Below, one piece after another: positions 9,750 to 18,522 of a stretch of 64,000 bases of DNA (positions are counted from its first letter, which is position 1; every line of letters begins with the position of its first letter). Origin of the DNA: Planctomycetota bacterium (GTDB lineage: Bacteria > Planctomycetota > Planctomycetia > Pirellulales > Pirellulaceae). The position numbers were made by a program, and so were the translations under genes. The stretch covers positions 21,597-85,596 of the forward strand of contig JAFLCP010000009.1 of assembly GCA_017303505.1 (NCBI GenBank). The letters are read 5' to 3'. The notes beneath the pieces were generated by a model. It did no database searches, was not told where the DNA came from, and saw only the letters and a program-made list of their open reading frames with translations.

Positions 9750-9831
9750 CCAAATTGGAACGGATTTTGCGAATAGCTTTCGACCAGCGTCTCATCTCCT
9801 GCCTCATCCCGCTATTCCCACCAAAATCCAC

Positions 9832-10308
9832 ATGCCAGAAAAAGAATCGTCCATTCTTGATCAGATTGCCGAGCAACATGGTCTGAGCCGAAGCCGCTGG
9901 CTACAGTTGTTGTCTCAAGCGCACAAGCGAGATTGCTCTGCGGGAGAAGTCCTGTTTGATGAGGGAGACTTCAATCCCAATCTTTATTTGCTTGTCGAGG
10001 GCCGTGTCGATCTGGCCATGAAAGTTACCGGGCGTGGTTGGGTCAAAATTCTGTCACTGAGCCGTGGCGACGTTATCGCATGGTCGGCCATGCTCGCGTC
10101 GGGACGGATGACCTGTCGCGCAACTTGTATGACAAGTTGCCAGTTGATCTTCTGGCCCCATGAAAAACTCGAAGCCGCTTGCCGAACAGACACGGAGTTC
10201 GGATATGCGTGGATGAAGTTCCTGGCGACTGCACTTTCAAGTCGGTTGTTGGCGACACGATTGCAACTGCTTGACCTCTTTTCTGCGGATGAGAGAGGAC
10301 GCCAGTGA
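9832..10308 (+). CDS. Cyclic-nucleotide-binding-domain protein (no DNA-binding domain)
   Basis: 158 residues containing one cNMP-binding beta-roll (about 30-125, with AGEVLFDEGDFNPNLYLLVE and SLSRGDVIAWSAML). It ends after a helix, with no helix-turn-helix, so it is not a complete CRP/FNR regulator. From family knowledge, genes of this kind often head group 3b hydrogenase operons; their role is unknown, and a ligand-dependent regulatory partner of the enzyme is one possibility. The start is the only in-frame ATG (9832); no good Shine-Dalgarno precedes it, and the frame is also open upstream to a TTG at 9718. The stop codon overlaps the start of hydB. Confidence 0.8.
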   Translation: MPEKESSILDQIAEQHGLSRSRWLQLLSQAHKRDCSAGEVLFDEGDFNPNLYLLVEGRVDLAMKVTGRGWVKILSLSRGDVIAWSAMLASGRMTCRATCMTSCQLIFWPHEKLEAACRTDTEFGYAWMKFLATALSSRLLATRLQLLDLFSADERGRQ

Positions 10309-11435
10309 TGAACGAAAAGGAGAATGAGCCCAAACTCTGGCTTGATCGCCATGAACTCCAACGGATCTTCGATGTGTTGATCGATGACGGATACGAAATT
10401 GTCGGCCCGACAGTAGAGCAAGGAGCAATTATCTACGATCGAATATCTTCGGCCGACGATTTGCCAAAAGGAATTAGAGACCAACAAGAGCCAGGAAAAT
10501 ACCGACTGGAAGCTGCTGGAGATGAGTACTGCTTTAGTTTTGCAGTAGGCCCGCATTCCTGGAAGAAATACTTGACCCCGCCCATAATGCCATTGTTGCG
10601 AGTCAAACAAAAGAATTCGGAGCTCGAAATTGAAGAAGTGATTCAGAAGCCACAAAAGTTCGCGTTCTTGGGAGTGCGAGGATGTGAACTAGCAGCAATT
10701 TTAATTCAAGATCGCTTGTGGCTTGATCCCGCTCATTCAGACCCTGTGTATCGGCAACGTCGTGAGAGTTCATTGATTTTGGCAGTAAACTGCACCACGC
10801 CAGCGGCCACGTGTTTTTGCAGTTCCATGCAAACTGGGCCAGCTTGTCGATCTGGTTATGATGTTGCATTGACCGAATTGAAAGCTGGCTTCGTTATCGC
10901 GGTAGGTACTTCATCCGGGGCTGCATTGGTTAAGCGACTGCCGCTTCGACCGGCAACACAAGCTGAGATGGACGAAGCCAAACAAAGTCTAGCGCACGCT
11001 GAAGCTAAGATCACTAAACAGATGCCGCAGGTGGATGAGCACTCCAAGTTACTGAAGAAGCTCAAACATCCGCACTGGCAATCTGTAGCAGAGCGTTGCT
11101 TGAGTTGTGCCAATTGCACCATGGTCTGTCCGACTTGTTTTTGCCACTCTGTAGATGATGTCTCTGATCTCAATAACGGAGATATCACTCGCGTACGCCG
11201 TTGGGATTCCTGTTTCAACTTAGACTTTAGCCATGCGAGTGGGACGCCGATTCGAGATACCACTGCCTCTCGTTATCGTCAATGGCTGACCCACAAGTTA
11301 GCAAGTTGGATCGACCAATTCGGATCATCGGGCTGTGTGGGCTGTGGACGGTGTATTACTTGGTGCCCCGTAGGTATCGATCTCACCCAAGAGGTTGCGA
11401 CACTTTTGGAGGAGCCTGTTGATGTGGGAGAATAG
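10308..11435 (+). CDS. hydB: [NiFe] hydrogenase (sulfhydrogenase-type) beta subunit, 4Fe-4S protein
   Basis: Electron-transfer subunit of the cytoplasmic group 3b enzyme, carrying electrons between the flavin subunit and the small subunit. An N-terminal domain has the family stretch [16 protein letters not shown], and a Cys pair CFCSS follows near residue 170. The C-terminal half holds two 4Fe-4S ferredoxin motifs, [18 protein letters not shown] and [15 protein letters not shown]. Related to AsrA of anaerobic sulfite reductase, but the neighbouring hydrogenase genes settle the assignment. The ATG at 10308 overlaps the preceding stop by one base (TGATG); a GTG at 10305 is in frame. The 3' end overlaps hydG by 14 bases. 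Confidence 0.93.
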   Translation: MNEKENEPKLWLDRHELQRIFDVLIDDGYEIVGPTVEQGAIIYDRISSADDLPKGIRDQQEPGKYRLEAAGDEYCFSFAVGPHSWKKYLTPPIMPLLRVKQKNSELEIEEVIQKPQKFAFLGVRGCELAAILIQDRLWLDPAHSDPVYRQRRESSLILAVNCTTPAATCFCSSMQTGPACRSGYDVALTELKAGFVIAVGTSSGAALVKRLPLRPATQAEMDEAKQSLAHAEAKITKQMPQVDEHSKLLKKLKHPHWQSVAERCLSCANCTMVCPTCFCHSVDDVSDLNNGDITRVRRWDSCFNLDFSHASGTPIRDTTASRYRQWLTHKLASWIDQFGSSGCVGCGRCITWCPVGIDLTQEVATLLEEPVDVGE

Positions 11436-12282
11436 CCAGTCGAAGGAGCGAAGTCGTTCTATTTGGCTACCGAGAGTTGTCGTGGTGGATTCCATTGAAC
11501 CCGAAGTGGATGGCGTCGCGACCTATAGTTTGCGAGCCAAAAGTGAAGATAAGGATTCAACGCAATTTGCGCCGGGGCAGTTTAACATGCTCTACATTCC
11601 GGGATGCGGCGAAGTAGCGATCAGCATTAGCGGAAGCAGCCACGATGGGACGTTGATGCGTCACACGATTCGGCATGTTGGGCGTGTGACGAATGCCATT
11701 GCCAATCTTCAGCCTGGTTCTGAACTCGGACTACGAGGACCGTATGGAACAGCGTGGCCTTTGGCAGAATGTATGGAAAAGGATGTCGTGTTAGTTGCGG
11801 GTGGTTTAGGCTTGGCACCCTTACGGCCAGTCATTGAAGCCATAGTGAGTGAACGGCATAGATTTCACAAAGTGAACCTGTTCATCGGTGCGAGAAGTCC
11901 CGAGCTGCTGCTGTTCGCCAAGGAATATGAAGCTTGGACGCAAGCTGACATCAACGTACAAGTGACCGTTGATCGCGATCCGCAGGAACTTGGATATCAC
12001 ACAGGTGTTGTTCCGCTATTGATAGATCGTTGGCAACCTCGCGATCCGCAAAAGCTAGTCGCTATAGTTTGCGGACCAGAGGTAATGATGGACTATTCCG
12101 CTCGCAGTTTGCAGAACAAAGGTCTCAAAGGGGAGTCGATCTACCTGTCGTTGGAACGCAATATGCAATGTGCTGTTGGGGTTTGCGGACATTGCCAGCT
12201 TGGCCCCGATTTTATCTGCAAAAATGGACCTGTCTTGAAATATGATCGCGTAAAACATTACTTTGCCGTGAGGGATCTCTAG
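11422..12282 (+). CDS. hydG: [NiFe] hydrogenase gamma subunit, FAD/NAD(P)-binding
   Basis: Flavoprotein subunit that exchanges electrons with NAD(P)H. The FAD-binding barrel carries [20 protein letters not shown], typical of the sulfhydrogenase gamma family. The nucleotide-binding half has [19 protein letters not shown] and CGPEVMM. The C terminus has four cysteines for a [2Fe-2S] cluster in [19 protein letters not shown]. At 286 residues it has family length. I chose the ATG at 11422, preceded by GGAGGAG at 11408-11414, rather than an in-frame non-ATG codon 27 bases upstream. hydD follows after two bases. Confidence 0.94.
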   Translation: MWENSQSKERSRSIWLPRVVVVDSIEPEVDGVATYSLRAKSEDKDSTQFAPGQFNMLYIPGCGEVAISISGSSHDGTLMRHTIRHVGRVTNAIANLQPGSELGLRGPYGTAWPLAECMEKDVVLVAGGLGLAPLRPVIEAIVSERHRFHKVNLFIGARSPELLLFAKEYEAWTQADINVQVTVDRDPQELGYHTGVVPLLIDRWQPRDPQKLVAIVCGPEVMMDYSARSLQNKGLKGESIYLSLERNMQCAVGVCGHCQLGPDFICKNGPVLKYDRVKHYFAVRDL

Positions 12283-12284
12283 CG

Positions 12285-13103
12285 ATGAGCAAGCTCCCCC
12301 GATTAGCTGTGGTCAAGTTTGCATCGTGTGATGGTTGTCAATTGACGCTGCTTGATTGCGAAGATGAGTTGTTAGCACTTGGTGAAGCCGTGCATATAGC
12401 GCATTTCGCCGAGGCATCAAGCCAGCTGGAAGAAGGACCTTACGACATCGCTTTAGTTGAAGGTTCCATCACTACGCCGCACGATGTGGAGCGTATCCTA
12501 CTGTTGCGATCGATATCTAGAGTCTTGATTACGATCGGCGCATGCGCGACTTCAGGTGGAATTCAGGCCTTGAAGAACTTTGCTGATCATCAGGAGTTCA
12601 TGAAGGCTGTGTATGCACGACCTGAGTTCATCCAAACGCTTTCAACTTCGACACCGATCTCGCAACATGTTAAGGTCGATTTCGAACTGCGCGGATGTCC
12701 TGTTGACAAAGTTCAACTGCTGGAAGTGATACAAGCGTACCTAAGGGGTGTTAGGCCCAAGACTTCGTCGGAGTCTGTTTGCCAACCTTGCAAAAGGCGC
12801 GGAACTGTTTGTGTCGTCGTAGTCCAGGGGATTCCCTGTCTTGGACCGATTACTCAATCGGGTTGCGGTTCCATTTGTCCCGCATTTGATCGAGGTTGCT
12901 ACGGATGCTTCGGTCCTGCTGCCGCGACTAATATGACGAGCCTCTCCGATAACGTGTTGTTACCGAACATGAGTCCCACCGAAGCTGGTAAATGGCTAAG
13001 GAGTTTTAACGGATACTCGCCCGTATTCGCTGAGGAGAGTGTGCGACTGTGGCCACTGACTCTTTCGAACAAGTCTCATAAAGAAGGTGGGGATACCAAG
13101 TAA
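12285..13103 (+). CDS. hydD: [NiFe] hydrogenase small (delta) subunit
   Basis: Iron-sulfur subunit next to the NiFe site. The proximal cluster ligands are Cys15 and Cys18 (KFASCDGCQLTLLDCEDE), Cys87 (TIGACATSGG) and Cys138 (LRGCPVDKVQ). The C-terminal third carries the further cluster ligands CQPC, GIPCLGPITQSGCG, ICPAFDRGCYGCFGP. There is no Tat signal and no membrane anchor, so the enzyme is cytoplasmic. The stop overlaps the hydA start by one base (TAATG). Confidence 0.95.
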   Translation: MSKLPRLAVVKFASCDGCQLTLLDCEDELLALGEAVHIAHFAEASSQLEEGPYDIALVEGSITTPHDVERILLLRSISRVLITIGACATSGGIQALKNFADHQEFMKAVYARPEFIQTLSTSTPISQHVKVDFELRGCPVDKVQLLEVIQAYLRGVRPKTSSESVCQPCKRRGTVCVVVVQGIPCLGPITQSGCGSICPAFDRGCYGCFGPAAATNMTSLSDNVLLPNMSPTEAGKWLRSFNGYSPVFAEESVRLWPLTLSNKSHKEGGDTK

Positions 13104-14413
13104 TGGATGATACTTCACCAAAAAGAAAGATACATGTTCCCATTCTCACACGAGTGGAAGGGGAAGGGGCGCTAAACATCGTGTTGGGGCGAGACTCTAT
13201 TCAAAGAGTTGAGTTGAACATTTACGAACCTCCCCGATTTTTCGAAGCCTTTCTCCAAGGTCGGAATCACAACGAAGTGGCTGATATCACAGCCCGCATT
13301 TGTGGTATTTGTCCTATCGCCTATCAGATGACGGCGATTCAAGCAATGGAGTCAGCTTGGGGAATCCAAATATCTGAATCGATTTACCGGCTGCGCCGCT
13401 TGATGTACTTTGCGGAGTGGATAGAAAGCCATGGATTGCATATTCATCTATTGCATGCGCCCGATTTCTTTGGCTGCGCTAGTGGATTGGAACTCGCGAA
13501 GAAGGAGCCGGTTGCAGTCCAACGCGGATTAAAGCTCAAGAAAATCGGCAATCAAGTCTTGGAGTTGCTCGGTGGGCGAGCCATTCATCCCATCAGTTTG
13601 GCTGTGGGAGGCTTCTTTCGACTACCACGACGCGAAGAACTGTTGCAGCTCGTTCCTCAATTTGAGTGGGGACTAGAGGCCTCCATTGCGATGGTTCGGT
13701 GGATTGGCGGGTTCGCTTTTCCAGAGTTCCACTCTCCTACGACTTACGTTGCATTACAGTGCCCGCAAGAATATGCCATTATGAAAGGTGTGATTGCTTC
13801 GTCCGACGGAGCGACGGTCGATGTGGGTAAGTATGAACAATGTTTTTATGAAGAGCATGTAGAGCATTCAACCGCATTGCATGCGCATCGTGTCGGGAAC
13901 CCACTTCCCTACCAGGTTGGACCGATGGCGAGAGTTCACTTGAGTTTCGACCAATTGTCGCCCACCGTGAGAGAGTTAGCAGAAGAAATAGGTTGGACGT
14001 TGCCCAGTTTCAATCCGTACCATTCCATCATTGCGAGAGGACTCGAGCTAGTACAAGCTTTCCAAGAAGGGCTCGATATCTTGAAGAGTTTCGAGCCGAA
14101 GGTTCAGGCACGCGTTGCGTATGAAACTTCCGAAGCGAGTGGATGTTCGGCTACAGAGGCGCCTCGAGGGCTAATTTATCACCGATATGATTTGGATCAA
14201 TCGGGACATGTAAGCCGAGCTAAGATTGTTCCGCCAACATCCCAGAATCAACGTCAGATCGAACGAGATCTTGTGAAAATCTTACCTAGTTTGCTGTCCG
14301 AAACCGACGAGAACATTGCCCGGCGATGCGAAACGGTGATTCGGAACTACGATCCTTGCATCAGTTGCGCTACGCACTTTTTAAAAGTGCGTAGAACCAA
14401 GGGAGTGGAATAA
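13103..14413 (+). CDS. hydA: [NiFe] hydrogenase large (alpha) subunit
   Basis: Catalytic subunit holding the NiFe(CN)2CO site. The L1 motif ARICGICPIAYQM gives Cys67 and Cys70; the C-terminal L2 motif DPCISCATH gives Cys419 and Cys422. The full set of four Ni ligands is therefore present, which separates it from Nuo-type homologues. L1 with PIAYQ fits group 3b. Eleven residues (FLKVRRTKGVE) follow the L2 His and should be removed by the protease encoded next. The N terminus has the usual LTRVEGEGALNI. Length 436 is normal for this group. The downstream protease gene starts four bases after the stop. Confidence 0.96.
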   Translation: MDDTSPKRKIHVPILTRVEGEGALNIVLGRDSIQRVELNIYEPPRFFEAFLQGRNHNEVADITARICGICPIAYQMTAIQAMESAWGIQISESIYRLRRLMYFAEWIESHGLHIHLLHAPDFFGCASGLELAKKEPVAVQRGLKLKKIGNQVLELLGGRAIHPISLAVGGFFRLPRREELLQLVPQFEWGLEASIAMVRWIGGFAFPEFHSPTTYVALQCPQEYAIMKGVIASSDGATVDVGKYEQCFYEEHVEHSTALHAHRVGNPLPYQVGPMARVHLSFDQLSPTVRELAEEIGWTLPSFNPYHSIIARGLELVQAFQEGLDILKSFEPKVQARVAYETSEASGCSATEAPRGLIYHRYDLDQSGHVSRAKIVPPTSQNQRQIERDLVKILPSLLSETDENIARRCETVIRNYDPCISCATHFLKVRRTKGVE

Positions 14414-14417
14414 TAGG

Positions 14418-14852
14418 ATGTTGCGTCTCGTCGTCGGAGTTGGTTCTCCGCATGGTGCAGATCAAGTTGGTTGGACTGTTGTGGATCGACTGAAGGCCCG
14501 TCGACTTGATGATGCAACCTATATAAAAGTCGCTAACCCGATCGACGTTTTGGATTGTCTGGGTGAGTGTGATGAATTGATTTTGGTCGACGCTGTTCAT
14601 GGTTTAACACCCAAAACGATTCAGTGTTGGAAGTGGCCTAACCAGCAGATCACGGATGGAGCAGATGGCGGCTCACACGGCTTGGGGATTGTTCAAGTAC
14701 TTGAGCTTGCTGGAGAGTTGCAACTGTTACCCAAGAGAGTGATGATTATCGGTATTGGAGTGGAACAAGGGCGTGTTTCTGAAACTTGGATGCCGAGTCA
14801 AGAAGCTGAAATAGACGCTATCGTCGAGGAAGTTGAAACGCTGTATGCATGA
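14418..14852 (+). CDS. Hydrogenase maturation protease (HycI/HybD type)
   Basis: Endopeptidase of peptidase family M52 that trims the C-terminal tail of the large subunit after nickel insertion. The 144-residue protein begins LRLVVGVGSPHGADQVGW, the family's N-terminal GxGN(P)xxxDD(G)VG region with an acidic residue for nickel sensing. Further metal-ligand candidates are Asp in ELILVDAVHGL and His in GGSHGLGIVQVLELAG. It sits between hydA and hypA, and its 3' end overlaps hypA by eight bases. Confidence 0.92.
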   Translation: MLRLVVGVGSPHGADQVGWTVVDRLKARRLDDATYIKVANPIDVLDCLGECDELILVDAVHGLTPKTIQCWKWPNQQITDGADGGSHGLGIVQVLELAGELQLLPKRVMIIGIGVEQGRVSETWMPSQEAEIDAIVEEVETLYA

Positions 14853-15195
14853 GTTATCGTTGGCTCGCCGTATTCTTAGGCAAGTAGAGGAGTTACGTAA
14901 CGAGTATGTTGATCAGCACATATCTGCCGTTGAACTCGAAGTTGGCTTGATGTCCGGAGTGGATCCTGACATTTTGGCTGTATCCCTTCAGGACGAGCAG
15001 GTGGACAGGGACAAGCCTGTGGAGTTCGTGATAAACGTTGTCCCAGTCCTAGCACATTGTTCGAAGTGCCAAAAGGACTTTCAAGTCGAACACTATGCGT
15101 TTAGCTGTGTCTTGTGCGGATCAACCGAAATTGAGGTAACAGGAGGTGATTGCGTTCGAATCATGTCCATTACGGTGGAAGACCTGGAAGTATAA
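14845..15195 (+). CDS. hypA: Hydrogenase nickel-incorporation protein HypA
   Basis: Nickel metallochaperone that delivers Ni with HypB. I chose the ATG at 14845 because it gives the invariant N terminus MHELSLARRIL, in which His2 binds nickel; an in-frame codon at 14833 would bury that His. The structural zinc site is complete: Cys72, Cys75 (HCSKC), Cys88 and Cys91 (CVLCG). Length is 116 residues, normal for the family. Confidence 0.97.
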   Translation: MHELSLARRILRQVEELRNEYVDQHISAVELEVGLMSGVDPDILAVSLQDEQVDRDKPVEFVINVVPVLAHCSKCQKDFQVEHYAFSCVLCGSTEIEVTGGDCVRIMSITVEDLEV

Positions 15196-15204
15196 GGGGA
15201 TTAC

Positions 15205-15906
15205 ATGGTAGGTCGAACGATTGTTGTCCGCAGAGATGTGCAAGCGGAGCAAAAGCGAGAAGCTGACGCGGAGCGTGAGTTACTGGGAAGCCGCGGAACC
15301 TTAGTTGTTAACATGGTATCCTCACCTGGTGCCGGGAAAACCAGTTTGTTGGCTGAGATAGCGCAGCACTGGCAAGGACGACATTCGATGGCGGTATTAG
15401 TGGGAGACATCGAGACGGATCGGGATGCCCAAAGACTTGCCCCTTTTGTACCGGTAACACAATTGACTACCGGTGGGGCTTGCCATTTAGAGTTGCCCTT
15501 GGTGTATCGAGGGCGAATGGCTCTCGGGGATCCACAGGTCGATTTTCTGTTTATCGAGAATATCGGTAACTTGGTGTGCCCAGCTTCGCACGACCTCGGT
15601 GAACATCTTCGAGTCGTATTGCTAAGCGTAACCGATGGCGATGACAAACCGGCGAAGTATCCAAAGATGTTTCGCACCAGCCACGCTTTGATTATCAGTA
15701 AATGTGATCTCTTGAACTACGTTCCATTTCGAACCGAGGAAGCGATTAGGGATGCAAAATCCATTCAACCTAAATTATCGTGTTTTGAAATTTCCTCGTT
15801 GAGGCGTTTCGGGATCTCCGAGCTTTGCAGATATTTCGAGAACGAGAGGTTACGCCGAGTGGGCTCCCCAATTCGTGAGAAGTCCAATGAATCCGCTGCA
15901 TTGTGA
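15205..15906 (+). CDS. hypB: Hydrogenase nickel-incorporation GTPase HypB
   Basis: SIMIBI-class GTPase that drives nickel delivery from HypA. Walker A is SSPGAGKTSLLAEIA, followed by GDIETDRDAQR, the metal-binding Cys-His of TTGGACHLE, ENIGNLVCPASHDLGE and the guanine-specificity motif SKCDLL. There is no His-rich N-terminal nickel store. It starts nine bases after hypA with AAGGGGA upstream of the ATG, and its 3' end overlaps hypF. Confidence 0.97.
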   Translation: MVGRTIVVRRDVQAEQKREADAERELLGSRGTLVVNMVSSPGAGKTSLLAEIAQHWQGRHSMAVLVGDIETDRDAQRLAPFVPVTQLTTGGACHLELPLVYRGRMALGDPQVDFLFIENIGNLVCPASHDLGEHLRVVLLSVTDGDDKPAKYPKMFRTSHALIISKCDLLNYVPFRTEEAIRDAKSIQPKLSCFEISSLRRFGISELCRYFENERLRRVGSPIREKSNESAAL

Positions 15907-18277
15907 ACATGAACCGCACGAAGCGAAGGATCCTCAAGGCACAGTAGTGGTCGCACAACATATCTGGATTGCCGGTCAAGTGCAGGGAGTTGGAATGCGA
16001 CCTGCATTGGCGCAGTTAGCACAACAGTATGGAGTTAAGGGGTGGGTGCGAAACGCGCTCACACAGGTAGAGTTGTGGATCGAAGGGAATTCGACGCAAG
16101 TTCATGCATTCGAGAAATGTCTCGTGGAGCTTGGTAAACTGCCAGGTCGCGTTGAAGTAAAGCAGAAATGTACCGTACCGACTCTTGGGTACGAAGGTTT
16201 CCGGATATTGCCGAGTGAAGCCCGTGATTTGGGTGAATCGAGTGATTTGCCTCTGGATCGTGTCGTGTGTGGGGAGTGTCGCCAGGAGTTTCACGATGCG
16301 AGTAATCGTAGATACAGGTACCCACTGATTGGATGCAATAGCTGCGGACCTCGCTTTTCCATTCTGACATCGATGCCGTTTGATCGTGAATCAAATGCAC
16401 TAAATCGGTTTGGAATGTGCGATGAATGTAAGCGTGAATACGAGGATGTTCACGATAGAAGATTTCATTCGCAGACCAATATCTGTCAACGATGTGGTCC
16501 TCAAGTGCATGGACTTAAGCAAGGGATAGAGATCTTGCAGCGTGCGGGAGTTGTGTCCCTACGCGGAATCGGTGGTTATCAATGGCTAGCGGCAGCGAAC
16601 TCGGAGTCGGCCGTGCAAAAGGTTCGTTCGTTAAAGGGGCGACCTCGTAAGCCACTGGCTGTCATGATTGGGCATGAGCAACTCGATACTTGGGTGTTGG
16701 ACTTATCGGTTAAAGAACGACTTTTAGAGCCTGATGGTTCGATCGTCATCGTGCAGCGCAGTCAATTGCGATGTAATGCACAAGAGGTGTTAGCCCAATC
16801 CGTGTTACATGAAATGTCGTCGGTCGGTCTAATGTTACCAACCTCGATGCTGCATGAAGCTATTGTTGAAAATGTAGGACCGGTGGTGTTGACCAGTGCG
16901 AATCTTGACGGCGAACCGATGTGTATCGAGGTTTCAGAAGTTGAAACGCTAACGAGAGAATTGTTAGGGACGTCCATCCCACTCATTGATCATAACCGAC
17001 CAATTTACAACCGAGTCGATGACTCCGTGGTTTTGGCTCGGACAAATGGGTTCATGACGGTGCGTCCAGGAAGGGGCTTAACTCCCAAAAGCTGGAATTT
17101 GCGTAGAGCCGGACTGGACTTGAATCTCAAAGATCGCCACACAAAGGTCCTCGGTTTGGGCGCACAGCAAAAGGTGTGTTTCGCTTGGAGTGATGGTGTT
17201 CAAGTGACGTTGGGGCCGTATATCGGCGACCTGGGATCTGTTGCCATGCAGTCGGCTGCGATGCTGCAATGGGAGCATCTCTCTGCGATGATACGGGAGG
17301 AGGCAACCATAGTGGTTCATGATGACCATCCCGATTTCTTTACAACCCATTGGGCGAGAGCATTAGAGAGAGAAAAGGGCATACGACGCCATTCAGTGCA
17401 GCATCATCGGGCACATTGGCTGTCGAGTCTCTTGGAGCCTGGGTGGTTGGATCGCGCCGCAATCGGAATCGTGTGGGATGGGACTGGTTTTGGGGAGGAT
17501 GGCAATATCTGGGGTGGTGAGGCTTTCGTTGGCCATTGCCGCCGACAGGAACGCGTAGCGACATTGCACAAGTTCGGTTTGCCAGGAGGGGAAGCTGCAA
17601 TTCGAGAGCCTTGGAGAGTTGCGATTTCACTTCTCTCTCAAGTGAACTGGAATTACGCGGAACAACTCTTTAAGAACCAGCCCATTCGTCCTTTGAAAGC
17701 AATGCTGAACCAGGAATTGCATGTTACTCCAACGAGCAGTATGGGGCGTCTCTTCGACGGCGTCGCCGCGATGATTATGGATGCAAACATGGGTTGTCGC
17801 GCCGTATCGTATGAAGGTGAACTGGCTCAATTGCTGGAGGAGTGTTGTGATGAAAATGAAACCGGCTGTTATCTCATTCCACTTGTCAAAGCAGAAAAAG
17901 AGACGGACGGGATTAAGTACGTCTGGGATTGGCGTCCAATGATTGCGAGAATTGCTGAAGAGAAGATGGCGGAAGTATCGAGCAGGAAAATTGCGATGCG
18001 TTTCCATCGAGCGTTGGCTAACGCTATCTGCGAGTTGTTGAGATTGTATCCCGAACTTCCTCTGACAATGAGCGGCGGTTGTTTTCAGAATCGCGTTTTG
18101 CTGAGGCTATTGCAAGAAGCGAACATTGAAGCAACCCGTTCTGTCGCTTGGCCTGGAATAGTCCCCGTCAATGATTCGGGAATAGCTCTCGGACAAGTTA
18201 TTGCTGGAGTTGTTGAAGAAATGACCAAAGATGAGCAGGAGAAATGGATGACGGAGGCACCGGGCCAATGTGCTTAG
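15887..18277 (+). CDS. hypF: Carbamoyltransferase HypF
   Basis: Makes the cyanide-ligand precursor by transferring carbamoyl phosphate, activated as an adenylate, to the HypE C-terminal cysteine. Four domains appear in order: acylphosphatase (GQVQGVGMRPALAQLA, about 25-110), two zinc-finger modules (CGECRQEF, GCNSCGPRFSI, CDECKREY, CQRCGP), a YrdC-like domain (about 205-390) and the Kae1-like carbamoyltransferase domain (HHRAHWLSSLLE, GIVWDGTGFGEDGNIWGGE). About 796 residues, normal length. The ATG at 15887 is preferred; a GTG at 15875 is in frame. It overlaps hypB by 20 bases and hypC by 10. Confidence 0.95.
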   Translation: MNPLHCEHEPHEAKDPQGTVVVAQHIWIAGQVQGVGMRPALAQLAQQYGVKGWVRNALTQVELWIEGNSTQVHAFEKCLVELGKLPGRVEVKQKCTVPTLGYEGFRILPSEARDLGESSDLPLDRVVCGECRQEFHDASNRRYRYPLIGCNSCGPRFSILTSMPFDRESNALNRFGMCDECKREYEDVHDRRFHSQTNICQRCGPQVHGLKQGIEILQRAGVVSLRGIGGYQWLAAANSESAVQKVRSLKGRPRKPLAVMIGHEQLDTWVLDLSVKERLLEPDGSIVIVQRSQLRCNAQEVLAQSVLHEMSSVGLMLPTSMLHEAIVENVGPVVLTSANLDGEPMCIEVSEVETLTRELLGTSIPLIDHNRPIYNRVDDSVVLARTNGFMTVRPGRGLTPKSWNLRRAGLDLNLKDRHTKVLGLGAQQKVCFAWSDGVQVTLGPYIGDLGSVAMQSAAMLQWEHLSAMIREEATIVVHDDHPDFFTTHWARALEREKGIRRHSVQHHRAHWLSSLLEPGWLDRAAIGIVWDGTGFGEDGNIWGGEAFVGHCRRQERVATLHKFGLPGGEAAIREPWRVAISLLSQVNWNYAEQLFKNQPIRPLKAMLNQELHVTPTSSMGRLFDGVAAMIMDANMGCRAVSYEGELAQLLEECCDENETGCYLIPLVKAEKETDGIKYVWDWRPMIARIAEEKMAEVSSRKIAMRFHRALANAICELLRLYPELPLTMSGGCFQNRVLLRLLQEANIEATRSVAWPGIVPVNDSGIALGQVIAGVVEEMTKDEQEKWMTEAPGQCA

Positions 18278-18522
18278 CGATACCAGGTGAAGTTGTTCGT
18301 TGGCTCCAGCATGCAGCTCCATTTTGCGAGGCTGAAGTGCGATTCGGAGGTGTACTACGTAAGGTGAACATGCTGTGTGTACCTGAAGCATCGGTGGGAG
18401 AGTATGTCATTGTGCATGCAGGTATTGCGATAAGCAAAATCGATGCTCAGGCGGCAGCCGAACTCTTGTCACAGGTTTCCGAATTGGAGCTCGACGAGTG
18501 GCGGCGAGGAGCAGTGGAATGA
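18268..18522 (+). CDS. hypC: Hydrogenase assembly chaperone HypC
   Basis: Small chaperone (84 residues) that carries the Fe(CN)2CO unit with HypD and binds the immature large subunit. The ATG at 18268 gives the obligatory MCLAIPGEV start, in which Cys2 is the functional residue; a longer in-frame version from 18244 would destroy it. It overlaps hypF upstream and shares ATGA with hypD downstream. Confidence 0.96.
   Translation: MCLAIPGEVVRWLQHAAPFCEAEVRFGGVLRKVNMLCVPEASVGEYVIVHAGIAISKIDAQAAAELLSQVSELELDEWRRGAVE

Noticed and set aside
9588..9831. Rex or FNR box controlling the hydrogenase operon
   Set aside because: No TTGTG-N6-CACAA or TTGAT-N4-ATCAA was found in the intergenic region; only unrelated palindromes.
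15201..15677. Minus-strand frame opposite hypB
   Set aside because: hypB shows all GTPase motifs; the reverse frame has no recognisable protein features.
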